Of a stretch of 64,000 bases of DNA, positions 1-10,354 are shown piece by piece. The DNA is from Tetracentron sinense (Eukaryota > Streptophyta > Magnoliopsida > Trochodendrales > Trochodendraceae), in contig CM026556.1 in assembly GCA_015143295.1 (NCBI GenBank), positions 18,724,547-18,788,546 of the forward strand. The letters run 5' to 3'. Each line of letters starts with the position of its first letter. Position 1 is the stretch's first letter. The notes beneath the pieces were generated by a model, which did no database searches, was not told where the DNA came from, and saw nothing but the letters and a program-made list of their open reading frames with translations. The position numbers and the translations under genes were made by a program.

Positions 1-1280
1 CTCCCTTCACCATTCACAACCATCCATCTCATAGCACATGTGTAAATGAAAGAAAATCAAAAGATATAAAGGGAAAAGAGGAACTATAACTAGGAGGGTA
101 GCAAGAAGTACCGACCTTGATCAAGTGAGGAAGAAATCCCCCTTCCAAAAACGACCGTGAGTTGCTGCCCTAGCTTGAGGAGATGCTCCTCACGAGTGCT
201 TGAGCCGTGAACTTGGAGAAAACGGGCTTGGGATTGATCTAGGGTCTCAAAACCCCTTTGATTTCTCTTCCAAAGTGGAAACCCTAGGTTTGGAATCGCC
301 TTCTCCCCTTTCTCCTATTCTCTCAAACTCTCTAAGTGTTGAATGATGCCCTAAAGGCTCGGGTTGAACTCTTAAGGTAAGAGTGAACCGACCAAAAGAC
401 CATAATACCCTTACTGAAATTTATACAAAACGTGAGGACCGAGCACGTTGAGCTGTGAACAGTGCCGAACACGTGTGCTGTGAACAGTGCCGAACACGTT
501 GTGCTGTGAACAGTGCCGAACACGTTGTGCTGTGAACAGTACCAAACACGTTGTGCTGTGAATAGTGCCGAACACATTGTGCTGTGAACAGTGCCGAACA
601 CGTTGTGCTGTGAACAGTGCTGAACACGTTGTGCTGTGAACAGTACCAAACACGTTGTGCTGTGAATAGTGCCCAACACGTTGTGCTGTGAACAGTGCCG
701 AACACGTTGTGCTGTGAACAGTGCTGAACATGTTGTGCTGTGAACAGTACCAAACACATTGTGCTGTGAACAGTGCTGAACATGTTGTGCTGTGAACAGT
801 ACCAAACACGTTGTGCTGTGAATAGTGCCCAACACGTTGTCCGTTGTGAAGGGCGCCGAACCCGTTGTCACGTTGTGTTGTGCATAGTGCTGAGCTCGTT
901 GTCTGTTGTCTTATATACAACGCGCCCGTCGTGAGCTGTACAACGTACACGTTGTGCTGTACAATGTACCCGTTGTCTGTTGCACAACGGATGCACAACG
1001 CATACGTTATCCGAGTACGTCCTTAGCGCCTTCCGAGCTACGTCCTTAGTGTCTTCCGAGCTACGATTGTCTTCAGGTCCAGACTGTTTTGGCCATATCT
1101 TTTGACTCGTTCGTCCGATTTTCACGATTCAACTTGCGTTGGGTTTGTACTTCGAAAATGAACATTTTTGACATTTCAGAATTTCTAATTTCTTCATTTT
1201 TTTATTAATTATACCTCTTCAAAGGCAAAATGGAAACGAAAGTGTCATGCATTATATGTGAAAAGGTCCAGGGCTCTACA
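1..1280 (-). mobile_element. Chromovirus long LTR, partial (solo or terminal)
   Basis: The sequence ends in the LTR terminus CTCTACA at 1280 and shares the block order of the other minus-oriented LTRs here: a 'gctgccctagcttgag' region, a repeat cluster, then the conserved stretch around 1085-1190 that resembles 3565-3670. It is read as the 5' (U3) end of a minus-strand LTR; the other end lies outside the window, so solo or element-borne status cannot be decided. The U3 repeat cluster is a 26-bp satellite instead of the CGATCGATCG palindromes seen at this place in related copies. The flanking gag scrap at 1281 suggests insertion into an older element. Confidence 0.75.
441..870. repeat. 26-bp tandem satellite inside LTR U3
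   Basis: About sixteen copies of a 26-bp unit built on gtgctgtgaacagtgcc plus gaacacgtt. Variant units (accaaacacgtt) recur at about 541, 645, 749 and 801, that is at 104 bp (four units) and then 52 bp, giving a higher-order repeat. Each unit contains the small inverted repeat CTGT-GA-ACAG. Degenerate copies continue to about 1000. Because 26 is not a multiple of three and the unit has no stop on the minus strand, all three minus frames look open; these are not genes. Confidence 0.9.
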
Positions 1281-1436
1281 TCATCCTGTACATAACCCAT
1301 CCAAAGTACAGGCAGGGATTGAAGCCTTTCGAAGGATGAGACCTCCGGTCTTCTATGATACCACTGATCCTACTGTAGTGGAGGCATGTATCAGATAGTT
1401 GGACTTAGAACTCAGATTAACTTTGAAATATGAGAC
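1281..1436 (+). pseudogene. Chromovirus gag scrap
   Basis: Plus-strand translation from about 1318 gives residues close to IEAFRRMRPPVFYDTTDP, matching the gag segment LEAFRRLHPPTFFGTTDP of element A in this window. It runs only about 40 residues and hits stops. It cannot be the gag of the element that follows, because that element's own leader and gag lie downstream (3761-4720). It is a separate broken element joined at about 1400-1436 by deletion or rearrangement. Confidence 0.6.
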
Positions 1437-2202
1437 TGTGAGAGCGTAGCTTCGCTAGGACACAACGATATGTTTATGCTTTTATGTGTATACTCCGATG
1501 TATATGATGTCGCGCCCCAAAATATCCCCTAGGAGTTAAGGGATACTTTAGAGGTGACTACGTGAACCTGTCAAACCATCCTGTAATGCAAGAGGCTAAA
1601 CATAATATAATACAATGATAATCAGAGCGCGAAAACTAAACATAAGTGCGGAAGTATAAGCCAACTTTTTCTTTTCTTCTATAACTCCAAATAGTATTTC
1701 AAGTTAACATATACCAAATACAATCAAAGTAAAGTGGACATGCCCACCTATCAAAATACAAAAAGGAACTCTCTAACCCTCTCCTCTCAACAGTAGTCGA
1801 GGTATGGCCACGCATCCAAGTCCCTATCCTCCTGAGACTGCCATGGGATAGGTGGCTCCCTCTCCTCTACATACTCCTCCTCGACCCAAGGCTCGGGGTC
1901 GATGACATCCACAGTACCTGCCGACATAAAAGTACGGCTGAGCATGGAATACTCAGCGAGTACAAACTACTAGCTAACCATAACAATAGCGAAAGCATAA
2001 CAACAGTGAGCAATACAAGATATTAATTTAAAGCAATAGTGAAAGCATACGATACATAGCCATATCCTGACATGCGTGTATGAATGCAAAAACCTCGGTA
2101 AAACTCATGTCTCGGAAACCTTTTTCGTGTCTCGGTCAAATCATGTATGTGTGTCATGTCTTGTCTTGTATTTCATGTCTTGATTTGTTCTTGACTTGTA
2201 TA

Positions 2203-2403
2203 CTTGTGAGCCAGAGGCTAGCACCCTTCCTTAGGCTACCAACCTCCTTGTCATGTTCTTGTTCAATTTCTCTTGTGAGCCAGAGGCTAGCACCCTTCCT
2301 TGGGCTACCAACCTCCTTGTCATGTTCTTGTTCCATTTCTCTTGTGAGCCAGAGGCTAGCACCCTTCCTTGGGCTACCAACCTCCTTGTCATGTTCTTGT
2401 TCA
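2203..2403 (-). repeat. Hairpin-unit array in LTR (3 units)
   Basis: Three tandem copies of a unit of about 67 bp beginning (plus strand) cttgtgagccagaggctagcaccc and closing gggctaccaacctcc. In the sense (minus) RNA the arms GAGGUUGGUA and UGCUAGCCUC pair, with three G-U wobbles. The unit ends CTGGCTCACAAG in sense orientation, a tail shared by the arrays in other LTRs of the window. It lies downstream of U3, so it should be in the transcribed part of the LTR. Confidence 0.8.
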
Positions 2404-3365
2404 TCATATACAAATACAATCTTGGAAAACCCGGTTTCATGCATGCATGTGTGGTGTGTGTAGCACTTGTAATATCATGATGACAATATGACATGAAGAG
2501 TAGTGTATAACAATTCAAGTATAACCATATAGGAATTTGAGTAATCTACGTGGCATTTGAATAGTTCATCATTCATAAGAACACATGCATAAGGCCTACT
2601 TTCATTTTCTTCATTTATGTCATTTATTCCTAGTTGAGGCATTTTGTCAAACACATAACATGCAAGGTTCCTTAATGGTTCATCTTCTTCTTTTTAGTGC
2701 CTACTTTCCATCCAAAAATCAAGGTATATTCATTATTGGTAAAATGCCCATCCTCCATTTTCCATTCTTCACACCACACATTCATACACCATACATTCGG
2801 CATCCCATCGCCTCAATCAACCTCTCATCCATGCATCCACACCATTTTCCTTACCTTGTTTATATTTAGTGAATATGATACATTTCATAAGGGAGAAATA
2901 CATAGTAGCAAAATCATATAGTTCATAGAAAAACTAGGTTATTGTTAGGGGAAGTTAGTAGGGTGTACTAACCTTGAATCAAGGCTTGATCCTTGGTAGG
3001 GACCTTGATTGAAGCTCCAACTTGAAAGATGAAGCCTTTGCTTGAAAGAAGCTTGAGTTGGGGAAGAAATCCCTTTCAAAAACGTGAGTGAGGGCTGCCC
3101 TAGCTTTGAGAATGCACCCCACCCGAGCTTGAGTTGAAATCTTGAAGAAAACGTGCTTGGGGACGATCTAGGGTCTTCACCCCTTTGATTTCTTCTCCAA
3201 AAGCAACCTAGGTTTAGGAAACTCTTTTCTCCTCTCTCTTATCTCCCAAATCTCTCTAAGTATCGTGAATGATGCCCTAAGGCTCGGGCAAGCCTTAAGG
3301 AGAAAGGGTTTAACCCCCAAAAGACGAAAAAGCCCTTACTGAAATTTTTGCAAAAACGCGAGAAC

Positions 3366-3552
3366 CGAGCGATCGGTGGTTATGACCGATCGATCGGTTG
3401 CCTACCGAGCGATTGGTGTTCTTGACCGAGCGACCGGTCAAAAACATGCTCTCTGGAAAATTTCCCCATACAAAATTTTTGACCGTGCGATAGCTACCGA
3501 TCGATCGGTTATGGACCGATCGATCGCTGACTGGACCGAGCGATCGGTGCTC
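3366..3552. repeat. U3 palindrome cluster, ACCGATCGATCGGT type
   Basis: Contains two perfect copies of the 14-bp palindrome ACCGATCGATCGGT (3385-3398 and 3496-3509) plus several one- or two-base variants (accgagcgatcggt, accgagcgaccggt, accgatcgatcgct). The same cluster, nearly unchanged, is at 36356-36540 and 60198-60386, so these three LTRs belong to one subfamily. Possible roles are transcription-factor sites or a recombination-prone repeat; nothing in the sequence decides. Confidence 0.85.
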
Positions 3553-3843
3553 TGTATGTCTGGACTGTTTTGACCATATCTTTTGACTCGCTCGTCGGAT
3601 TTCGACGATTCAACTTGCGTTGGATCCGTCTTTTGAAAACGAACATTTTTGACATTTCAGAATTTCCGATTTCTCCTTTATTTATTAATTAGACTACAAA
3701 AACGGCCAATTAGCTACGAAGGTGCTATTCATTAAGGATGAAAAAGTCCGGGGTGCTACATATGATGCTTATATAAAGCACAAAGTGCTCATTGAACTGT
3801 AGTATTCAAAAGCTTGACGTGTCGTTATTGTCCTCAGGATTTA

Positions 3844-4720
3844 ATCATGAGGCATGGTATTCGAGGTAGAGGGTATCAGACCCAATGAAACGGAGGAGAT
3901 GTTCCTATGGGTGATGAGCAGCCTGACTTGAATCAGATTCTTGGAGCTATGGCAGTAACTATGACTAGGCTTATAGACAGGGTTGATACTCCTGCTACTG
4001 CTACACCTGTACCTCCTCCAGTGCATCATACCTTCGGACTAGAGGCTTTTTGGAGACCGTGGCCTCCTACTTTTTTTGGGACTCTGGATCTCCTGGTTAC
4101 AGAAACGTGGAGATTTGCTCTACATCTGATCGCTACTGAGAGTATGCGAGTCAGGAAGTTTGAGGATGGGTTGTAGTCTTTAATCTGGGACCAGGTTTCA
4201 AAAGGATATTGTGGGAAAGGTGAAGATCATCGAGAGAAATTCTGTGGAGTTTCTCGAGTGGAGGGATAGTAGCTTCGGAAGAGGCTTGTCTAGAGGATAG
4301 TCTAGTGGCTTAGCACCGCCTGAGAAGAGGGCCAGGACTGCTCCATTCTAGACTTCTCAGCCTATACAGGCTCATAGACCTCCTTTTACCCCACAGGTAC
4401 CACGCTCTATTGTTTCATAGGCCCCTAGGTATGCATCGCCAGCTACCTCGACGTCATTTTCCTTTGATGAGTGTGCCACATGTGGCAAGAGGCACAGGGT
4501 AGGAGAGTGCCGTAAACTCTTGGGTGGTTGCTTCCATTGTGGTGAGCAAGGTCACGTGATCAGGGATTGCTCGAAGAGGCAGTTGCAGGCTTCTAAGCCT
4601 CCACGGTCCACCCAGCTGCCTCGTCAGACGAATCAGGGTCGGGTTTTTGCTATGATCGAGTAGGATGCACATGCATCAGATGATGTTGTGCAAGGTACAC
4701 TCAAGTCAAGTTGTTTAAGC
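3844..4720 (+). pseudogene. Element F gag remnant with zinc knuckle
   Basis: Begins near the ATG in atcatgaggcatgg, a start context shared with element H. The N-terminal part reads GDEQPDLNQILGAMAV then LEAFWRPWPPTFFGTLD. An internal deletion joins ETW directly to RFALHLIATESMRVRKFEDGL, losing about 90 residues relative to H. Many TAG stops follow (4173, 4268-4312). A complete CCHC zinc knuckle, CFHCGEQGHVIRDC, survives at about 4529-4571. Gag would form the particle and bind RNA; this copy cannot make it. Confidence 0.75.
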
Positions 4721-4863
4721 TTATGAAATGTTGATTGTATGTGATGTATATGCATGCTTGTACGAACATGTTACCTATATAATATGTGTCACTTGTGAAA
4801 TTTATTGACGTAAGCTAGTTTAATTATTCAGGCGCCTTACTCATTAGCAAGTGTTTAGCACGG

Positions 4864-7800
4864 GTGTTGATTGACACTGGATCAACACATTCATTTGTCT
4901 CGCTTAGCTTTGCCAAAGGGTTTACTTCTGAGCCGAGTCGACTATCTCAGGAGTTGTCCATTTTGATTCCGCTTGGCAAGTCGATTGATACAGACAAGGT
5001 GTATCGGGGATGTATAGTGCAAGTTGAGCAGCATGAATTGCCAGTCGATCTAATCATTCTTGAATTCCAAAACTTGGACTTTGATGTCATTCTCGGGATG
5101 GATTGGCTTTTGACTCACCACGGGCATGTGGCATATTTTGAGAAGATGGTGAACTTTCAACCAATCAGGGAGAAGCTGTTTCACTTTTGAGGGATTCGGA
5201 GGAGAGACATCGCTCGCTTTGCAGCCCTTAGTCTCTTGAGTTTAGATGTAAAAGACTCCTCAGCCATTCCGATAGTGAGTGAGTTCCTGGATGTGTTCCC
5301 AGAAGTTTTACCAAGATTGCCTCCGGATCGAGAGATAGAGTTCGCTGTTGAGCTTACTCTTGGGACTACTCCGATTTCTAGGGCTCCATACAGAATGGCC
5401 CCTATTGTGCTTAAGGAGTTGAAGGAGCAATTGGAGGAATTACAGGGCCTTGGCTTTATTCGGCCAGATATTTCACCATGGGGAGCTCTTGTACTCTTCG
5501 TGAAGAAGAAGGATGAGTCGATGTGGATGGGCATTGACTACAGGCAGCTGAACAAGGTCACAATCAGGAATCGTTATCCATTGCCTCGGATAGACGACTT
5601 GTTCGACTAGCTAAAGGGAGCGAGGTTCTTCTCGAAGATTTATCTTCGATCTGGGTACCATTAGTTGAAGATCAAAGCTTAAGACATTCCTAGGACTGCC
5701 TTCGGGACTTGGTATGGGCACTACAAGTTCCTAGTCATGCTCTGACAAATACACCAACTGCTTTCATGGACTTGATGAACCGAGTATTCAGACCATCTCT
5801 CGATCGATGCATGATCGTGTTCGTAGATGATATCCTTGTGTATTCCAAGACACGGGATGATCATGCGAGAGATCTCCACATTACATTGCAGACTCTTTGA
5901 GAGCATAGCCTGTATACTAAGTTGAGCAAGTGCAAGTATTGGTTGGAGAAGGTGGCGTTCCTTAGCCACGTGGTATCTGTCGAGGGTATCTCAGTCGACT
6001 CTGCAAAGGTAGAGGCAGTGATGAACTGGGAGAGGCCGAAGGGTGTTACTGAGATTCGTAGTTTTCTCAGCCTGGCAGGGTACTACAGGAGGTTTATGGA
6101 AGGGTTCTCCAGCTTAGTGGCTCCACTTACCTATCTCACGAGGAAGAACGCTAAGTTTACTTGGAGCGAGAAGTGTGAGGCAAGCTTCCTGGAGTTGAAG
6201 AAGAGGCTTACTACCGCCCCTGTTCTTACAGTCCCATCTGGGAGTGGTAGTTTTGTAGTCTATAGTGATGCATCACTTATCGGTCTAGGATGTGTTCTAA
6301 TGTAGCATGGGAAGGTCATTGCCTATGCTTCCCGATAGTTGAAAGACCATGAGAAGAACTATCCTACACACGATCTAGAGCTGGCTGCAGTTGTCTTTGC
6401 ACTGAAGATTTGGCGTCACTATCTTTATGGGGAGCAGTTCGATGTATTTACTGACCACAAGAGCTTGAAGTATCTGTTTTCTCAGAAGGAACTGAATTTG
6501 AGGCAGCCCCGTTGGATAAAGTTTCTAAAGGACTATGACTGCACTATCCAGTACCACCCAGGTAAGGCGAATGTAGTAGTAGACACCCTTAGCAGGAAAT
6601 CTTCCAGACATTTGGCTCATATGATGGTTCACGAGTGGAAGATGTTGGAGGAAATGGCGAACCTCGATACTAGCTTCAGTATTCCTACTTTTGGGCCAGT
6701 CAAGGTTAATCTTACTGTCAAGCCTTATGTCCTGGTTCAGATTAAGGAGTTGCAGAGTTTGGATGCAGAGTTACTTGCTTACCGAGACAAGTCGGTTAGC
6801 AGTGGCAGTCAAGAGTTTGCTATGAATGGTGATGGTGCCATCACATTCAAAGGCAGGTTCTGTGTTCTCGCCGACGCGGTGTTGAGGAGTGAGATCTTAG
6901 ACGAGGCTCATTGATCCAAGTACATGGTACATCTTGGAGGTATTAAGATGTACCAGAATCTCAAGATGCACTACTGGTGGCGAAACATAAAGAGGGAAGT
7001 TGGAGAGTATGTTTCTAGATGTTTGGTGTGCCAGCAGGTGAAGGCCGAGCATCAGAGGCCAGCAAGTCTTTTACAGTCCCTCCCTATCCCAGAATAGAAA
7101 TGGGAGAATATCTCGATGGACTTCATAGTTGGCTTGCTAAGGACGGCAAGGGGCTCCGATGCTGTATGGTTGTAGTTGATCGGTTGACAAAGTTTGCGCA
7201 TTTCCTACCCTATCGGACTACCTACAGCATGAGCCAGCTTGTAGCCTTGTACACCAAGGAGGTGCTTCAGCTACATGGGGTACCAGTTACCATTGAATTT
7301 GACCGGGACCCGAGGTTTACTTCCAGGTTCTGGAAGAGCTTTCAGAGTGCTACGGGTTCTCGGTTAGATTTTAGCATCGCCTTTCATCCTCAGACTGATG
7401 GGTAGACCGAGAGGGTGAACTAGGTGATTGAGGACTGCTTAAAGCTTACATGTTAGACTTCCAGGATAGTTGGGAGGATCATTTTCCTTTGGTTGAATTC
7501 GCCTACAACAACAGTTACTAGGCGAGCATCCAAATGGCACCTTTCGAGGCCTTGTATGGGAGAAGTTGCAGAGCTCCTCTTTACTGGGATGAGGTTGGTG
7601 AGAGAAAGGTATTGGGTCTTGAGTTGATCTAGTAGATCTCAGATAGGGTCAAGATCATCAGGGAGAGGTTGAACACTGCCCAGGATTGACAGAAGAGTTA
7701 TGCCAACACTCGCTGCAAAGACTTGGAATTCCAGGTTGGGGATCGAGTCTTTGTGAAGATTTCTCCGAGTCGGGGAATCATGAGATTCAGAAAAGGAGAA

Positions 7801-8150
7801 AGCTCAGCCCTAGATATGTGGGTCCATTTAAGATCATCACCAGATTTGGTGAGGTTGCATACAGTGTGGCACTACCTCCTCACATAGCGGCGGTCCATAA
7901 CGTCTTTCATATTTCCATGCTCAGGAAATATGTGCCGAACCCTTCGCATGTCATTGATCTTGATCTTGTGGAGATTTGAGAGACTCTCACATTAGTGGAG
8001 CAACTGGATTTGATTTTGGATCGTCGAGATCAAGTCTTGCGTAACAAGACTATTTCACTTATCCTTGTGAAGTGGCAACATTATTCTAAAAAAGAGGCTA
8101 CATGAGAGCCGAAATGAGGGAAAAGTACCCTCACTTATTTGTATAATTCT
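4864..8150 (+). pseudogene. Element F pol remnant (PR-RT-RH-IN)
   Basis: Order as in Ty3/gypsy chromoviruses: protease (LIDTGSTHSFVS, about 4866), RT ([27 protein letters not shown] active site at about 5821), RNase H ([23 protein letters not shown]), integrase zinc region and core (HFLPYRTTYSM, FHPQTDG) and the GPF motif (RYVGPFKII, about 7815). At least fifteen in-frame stops and several frameshifts break it. Many stops are CAG to TAG or CGA to TGA when compared with H and E (5608, 5662, 5898, 6303, 6337, 7402, 7423). A frameshift also deletes part of the MPFGLTNAP motif near 5740. Not functional. Confidence 0.85.
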
Positions 8151-8221
8151 TTGGTTACATTCCACGTATTTTGTTTCTTGGTTTGTTTTTGTATCATCCA
8201 AATTTTGAGGAAGAAATTTCT

Positions 8222-8233
8222 GTAAGGGGGAAA
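8222..8233 (+). other. Polypurine tract of element F
   Basis: The purine run gtaagggggaaa directly precedes the 3' LTR start at 8234. In LTR retrotransposons this tract primes plus-strand DNA synthesis. Its place fits the orientation of the pol remnant. Confidence 0.75.
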
Positions 8234-8828
8234 TGTTGATCCCGAAACCAAGTTCACTAGGCTGTGAATAGTGCTATGAATAGTTCCTTCAAGGCCTAAT
8301 CCTTAATGAAATTGTGAGTTCATGTTTTATAATGAAAGAAGGTTTTTACTGAATCCAAATATGTATGGAAAGTGTTTTTGAGGTTAGGGATAAATGAAAA
8401 ATGAGATTATAACATACTCCAAGTGTCAAAGAAAGGGATGCCTAAACATACCCTCAACTTTAAAGAGCTCTAGAGTTCTCACCGCTGATCAGAATTGAGT
8501 GATTCTTAAATATTTGGAAAGATATCGAAACCCTCTTCGAGGTTCATGTTTATCCCTTTTTCAGATTGAGTCAAGGTTGGGTCAAACATCAGATTTTCGG
8601 AAACAAGTCTGCTAAAAATCTGGGCTGCTGAAATCTATATTCAGACCAGTTAGCTTTAGATCCAATTTAGATAATTAAGAACTCAAAATTGGGATTGATC
8701 CATTAGATAAAAAATTGTTCCCCTTTGAAATACGAGTCCAATGCAAGTTGAATTATCAAAATCCGATAAGCGAGTCAAAGGTTATGGTCAAAATACCAAA
8801 GCTGGAAAAACTCCACCCAGTCAGAGTA

Positions 8829-8972
8829 TTCACTCGTTGCCGAGTGCCTTGGACTCGTCGACGAGTGAACCAAACAGAATGCGAAATTATCCTATTTTTC
8901 GTTGATTTTTAACCCCTCATCGAAGAATGGAACCCACTCGTCGATGACTGGAGACCACTCGTCAACGATTTC
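8829..8972. repeat. U3 palindrome cluster, ACTCGTCGACGAGT type
   Basis: Perfect 14-bp palindrome at 8853-8866, a hairpin CACTCG-ttgc-CGAGTG at 8831-8846, and imperfect copies (cactcgtcgatgactgg, cactcgtcaacga) to 8972. The cluster ends about 85 bp upstream of the TATA box at 9058. The core is GTCGAC rather than the CGATCG core of the other LTRs, but the position is the same. Confidence 0.8.
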
Positions 8973-9057
8973 ATGCCCAGAACTCTTCCACCGACCTTGG
9001 CACCGACCACGGGAGATATTTTGCAAGGACTTTTAAGGGTTTTGGCAACCCTAGACC

Positions 9058-9065
9058 TATAAATA
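9058..9065 (+). promoter_or_regulatory. TATA box of element F LTR
   Basis: TATAAATA in the context acctataaataggatc. It separates the U3 palindromes from the downstream hairpin arrays. Equivalent boxes are seen on the minus strand at 34019-34026, 28353-28360 and 57071-57078 in other LTRs, which makes the assignment consistent. Confidence 0.7.
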
Positions 9066-10258
9066 GGATCTGAATTCGTGGGATTGATCTACTCAAACCC
9101 TAAGCATGGATTTTTGAGAGATTGAAGAAGAGAAGAAGAAGAAGAAAACTCTGATTTCTCAAAGCGTTCTTCGTAGACCAAAGTGAAGCTCAATCCTTAC
9201 TTCTGAGGTTTGTACTTTACTATTTTTAGTGTTTTAGAGCTTGGGTTTTCTACTCAAGGTGGTTCTCAAATTCTGAAATCAAAAGGGGGTTTTGGTTTTG
9301 TTTTCCAATTAAGGTTCAGGCTTCTCAAAGCTTCAACCAAGTTTCCTCAAGCTTGATTCTTGTTCCAGAGAAGTGTAAAAACTTCCTTTTAAGGTAAATA
9401 CACTCTACAATCTACCATTGTACTATATTTTTAAGAAAACCATAATGCACAGTATATTTCTTGGATGAATTGGATGATGATTTTGACATGAGATGTAAAC
9501 TATCACTACTATTGAGATTCTATGAATATGATTCCATGTTTACAAGCTTTCTAAGGATACCTTGATGTTCACAAGTACTCTATGCACTCTTCATTCACAA
9601 GTCTCGCATGATTCGATGATTTCTCATAAGAAAGGTTTTTCATAAAGTTTATAAGCAAGGCTTTCTTATAACCTAGGCTTTCTTATAAATGTTGTGAATT
9701 GATCTTTCATGTCTCTTCCCTTTCTTGTGAAATGCTTAAATTCTCACAACAAACAAGATAAAAATGGTGGTGGATGTATGGATGGATGGGGGTTGTGATG
9801 ATTGGATGTCGTATGAATGTGATGTGTGGTGTGTGATGAAAAATGTTGGAAGGGTATGACACATAATATACACACATGTGGTTTTTGATGAAATGCATGA
9901 ACTTAAAAACTTGAATAAAATGACTATGAAATGTGTGCACGCCTAGTGTTCGATAAAATGCCTAAATGAGAATTTAATGGATGTAATGAAGCATATGAAA
10001 GTAGGATTTATGTAGTTTTCTATAAAATGTTAAATTGATCAAATGCTCTACATGTTGTCTAATTTCCCTCACGATCTTATTGAGAATTGAAATGTTACAT
10101 GTTATCCTCGAGTTATACACGTCATCATGAGTACCACAAATGCTATAGACACACGCACGCATGCATGCATGAACCAGGTTTCTAAAGTATAAGTATCCAT
10201 GTAAGAACAACAACAATAAGACAAGTGAATTACGATACGAATGATAAAGTCGAACATT

Positions 10259-10312
10259 GGGCTGGTCAAAGGTAGGGCATATCCTCGGATATGTCATACC
10301 TGGCTCACAAGA
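10259..10312 (+). repeat. Single hairpin unit with CTGGCTCACAAG tail
   Basis: GGTA-g-GGCATATC, loop ctcg, GATATGTC-a-TACC, then ctggctcacaag. It has the same design as the hairpins in element H's LTRs (46439-46551 and 54013-54140). It sits just upstream of the seven-unit array of a different hairpin in the same LTR. Confidence 0.75.
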
Positions 10313-10354
10313 AAACAAGACAAGAAGAGAATTAAGAAATGCAAAACATGGAAG

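Larger units (their letters stand above)
1508..3760 (-). mobile_element. Solo LTR of a minus-oriented chromovirus (TSD TATGA)
   Basis: Starts TGTCGCGCCCC at 1508 and ends GTGCTACA at 3760 (2253 bp). It is flanked by a perfect 5-bp duplication TATGA (1503-1507 and 3761-3765). No internal region is attached, so it is a solo LTR left by LTR-LTR recombination. It sits in the leader of element F. It carries three hairpin units (2203-2403) and a palindrome cluster (3366-3552). Confidence 0.95.

Noticed and set aside
332-998. Three overlapping minus-strand frames of 120-195 residues rich in His, Ser and Thr
   Set aside because: They are translations of the 26-bp satellite in all three frames, with the same peptide words permuted. 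No domain, no codon bias, and the period is not a multiple of three.
2080-2463. 127-residue frame with repeated LAPFLGLPTSLSCSCS
   Set aside because: Translation of the LTR hairpin array on the antisense strand; similar frames occur wherever the array unit length happens to keep frame.
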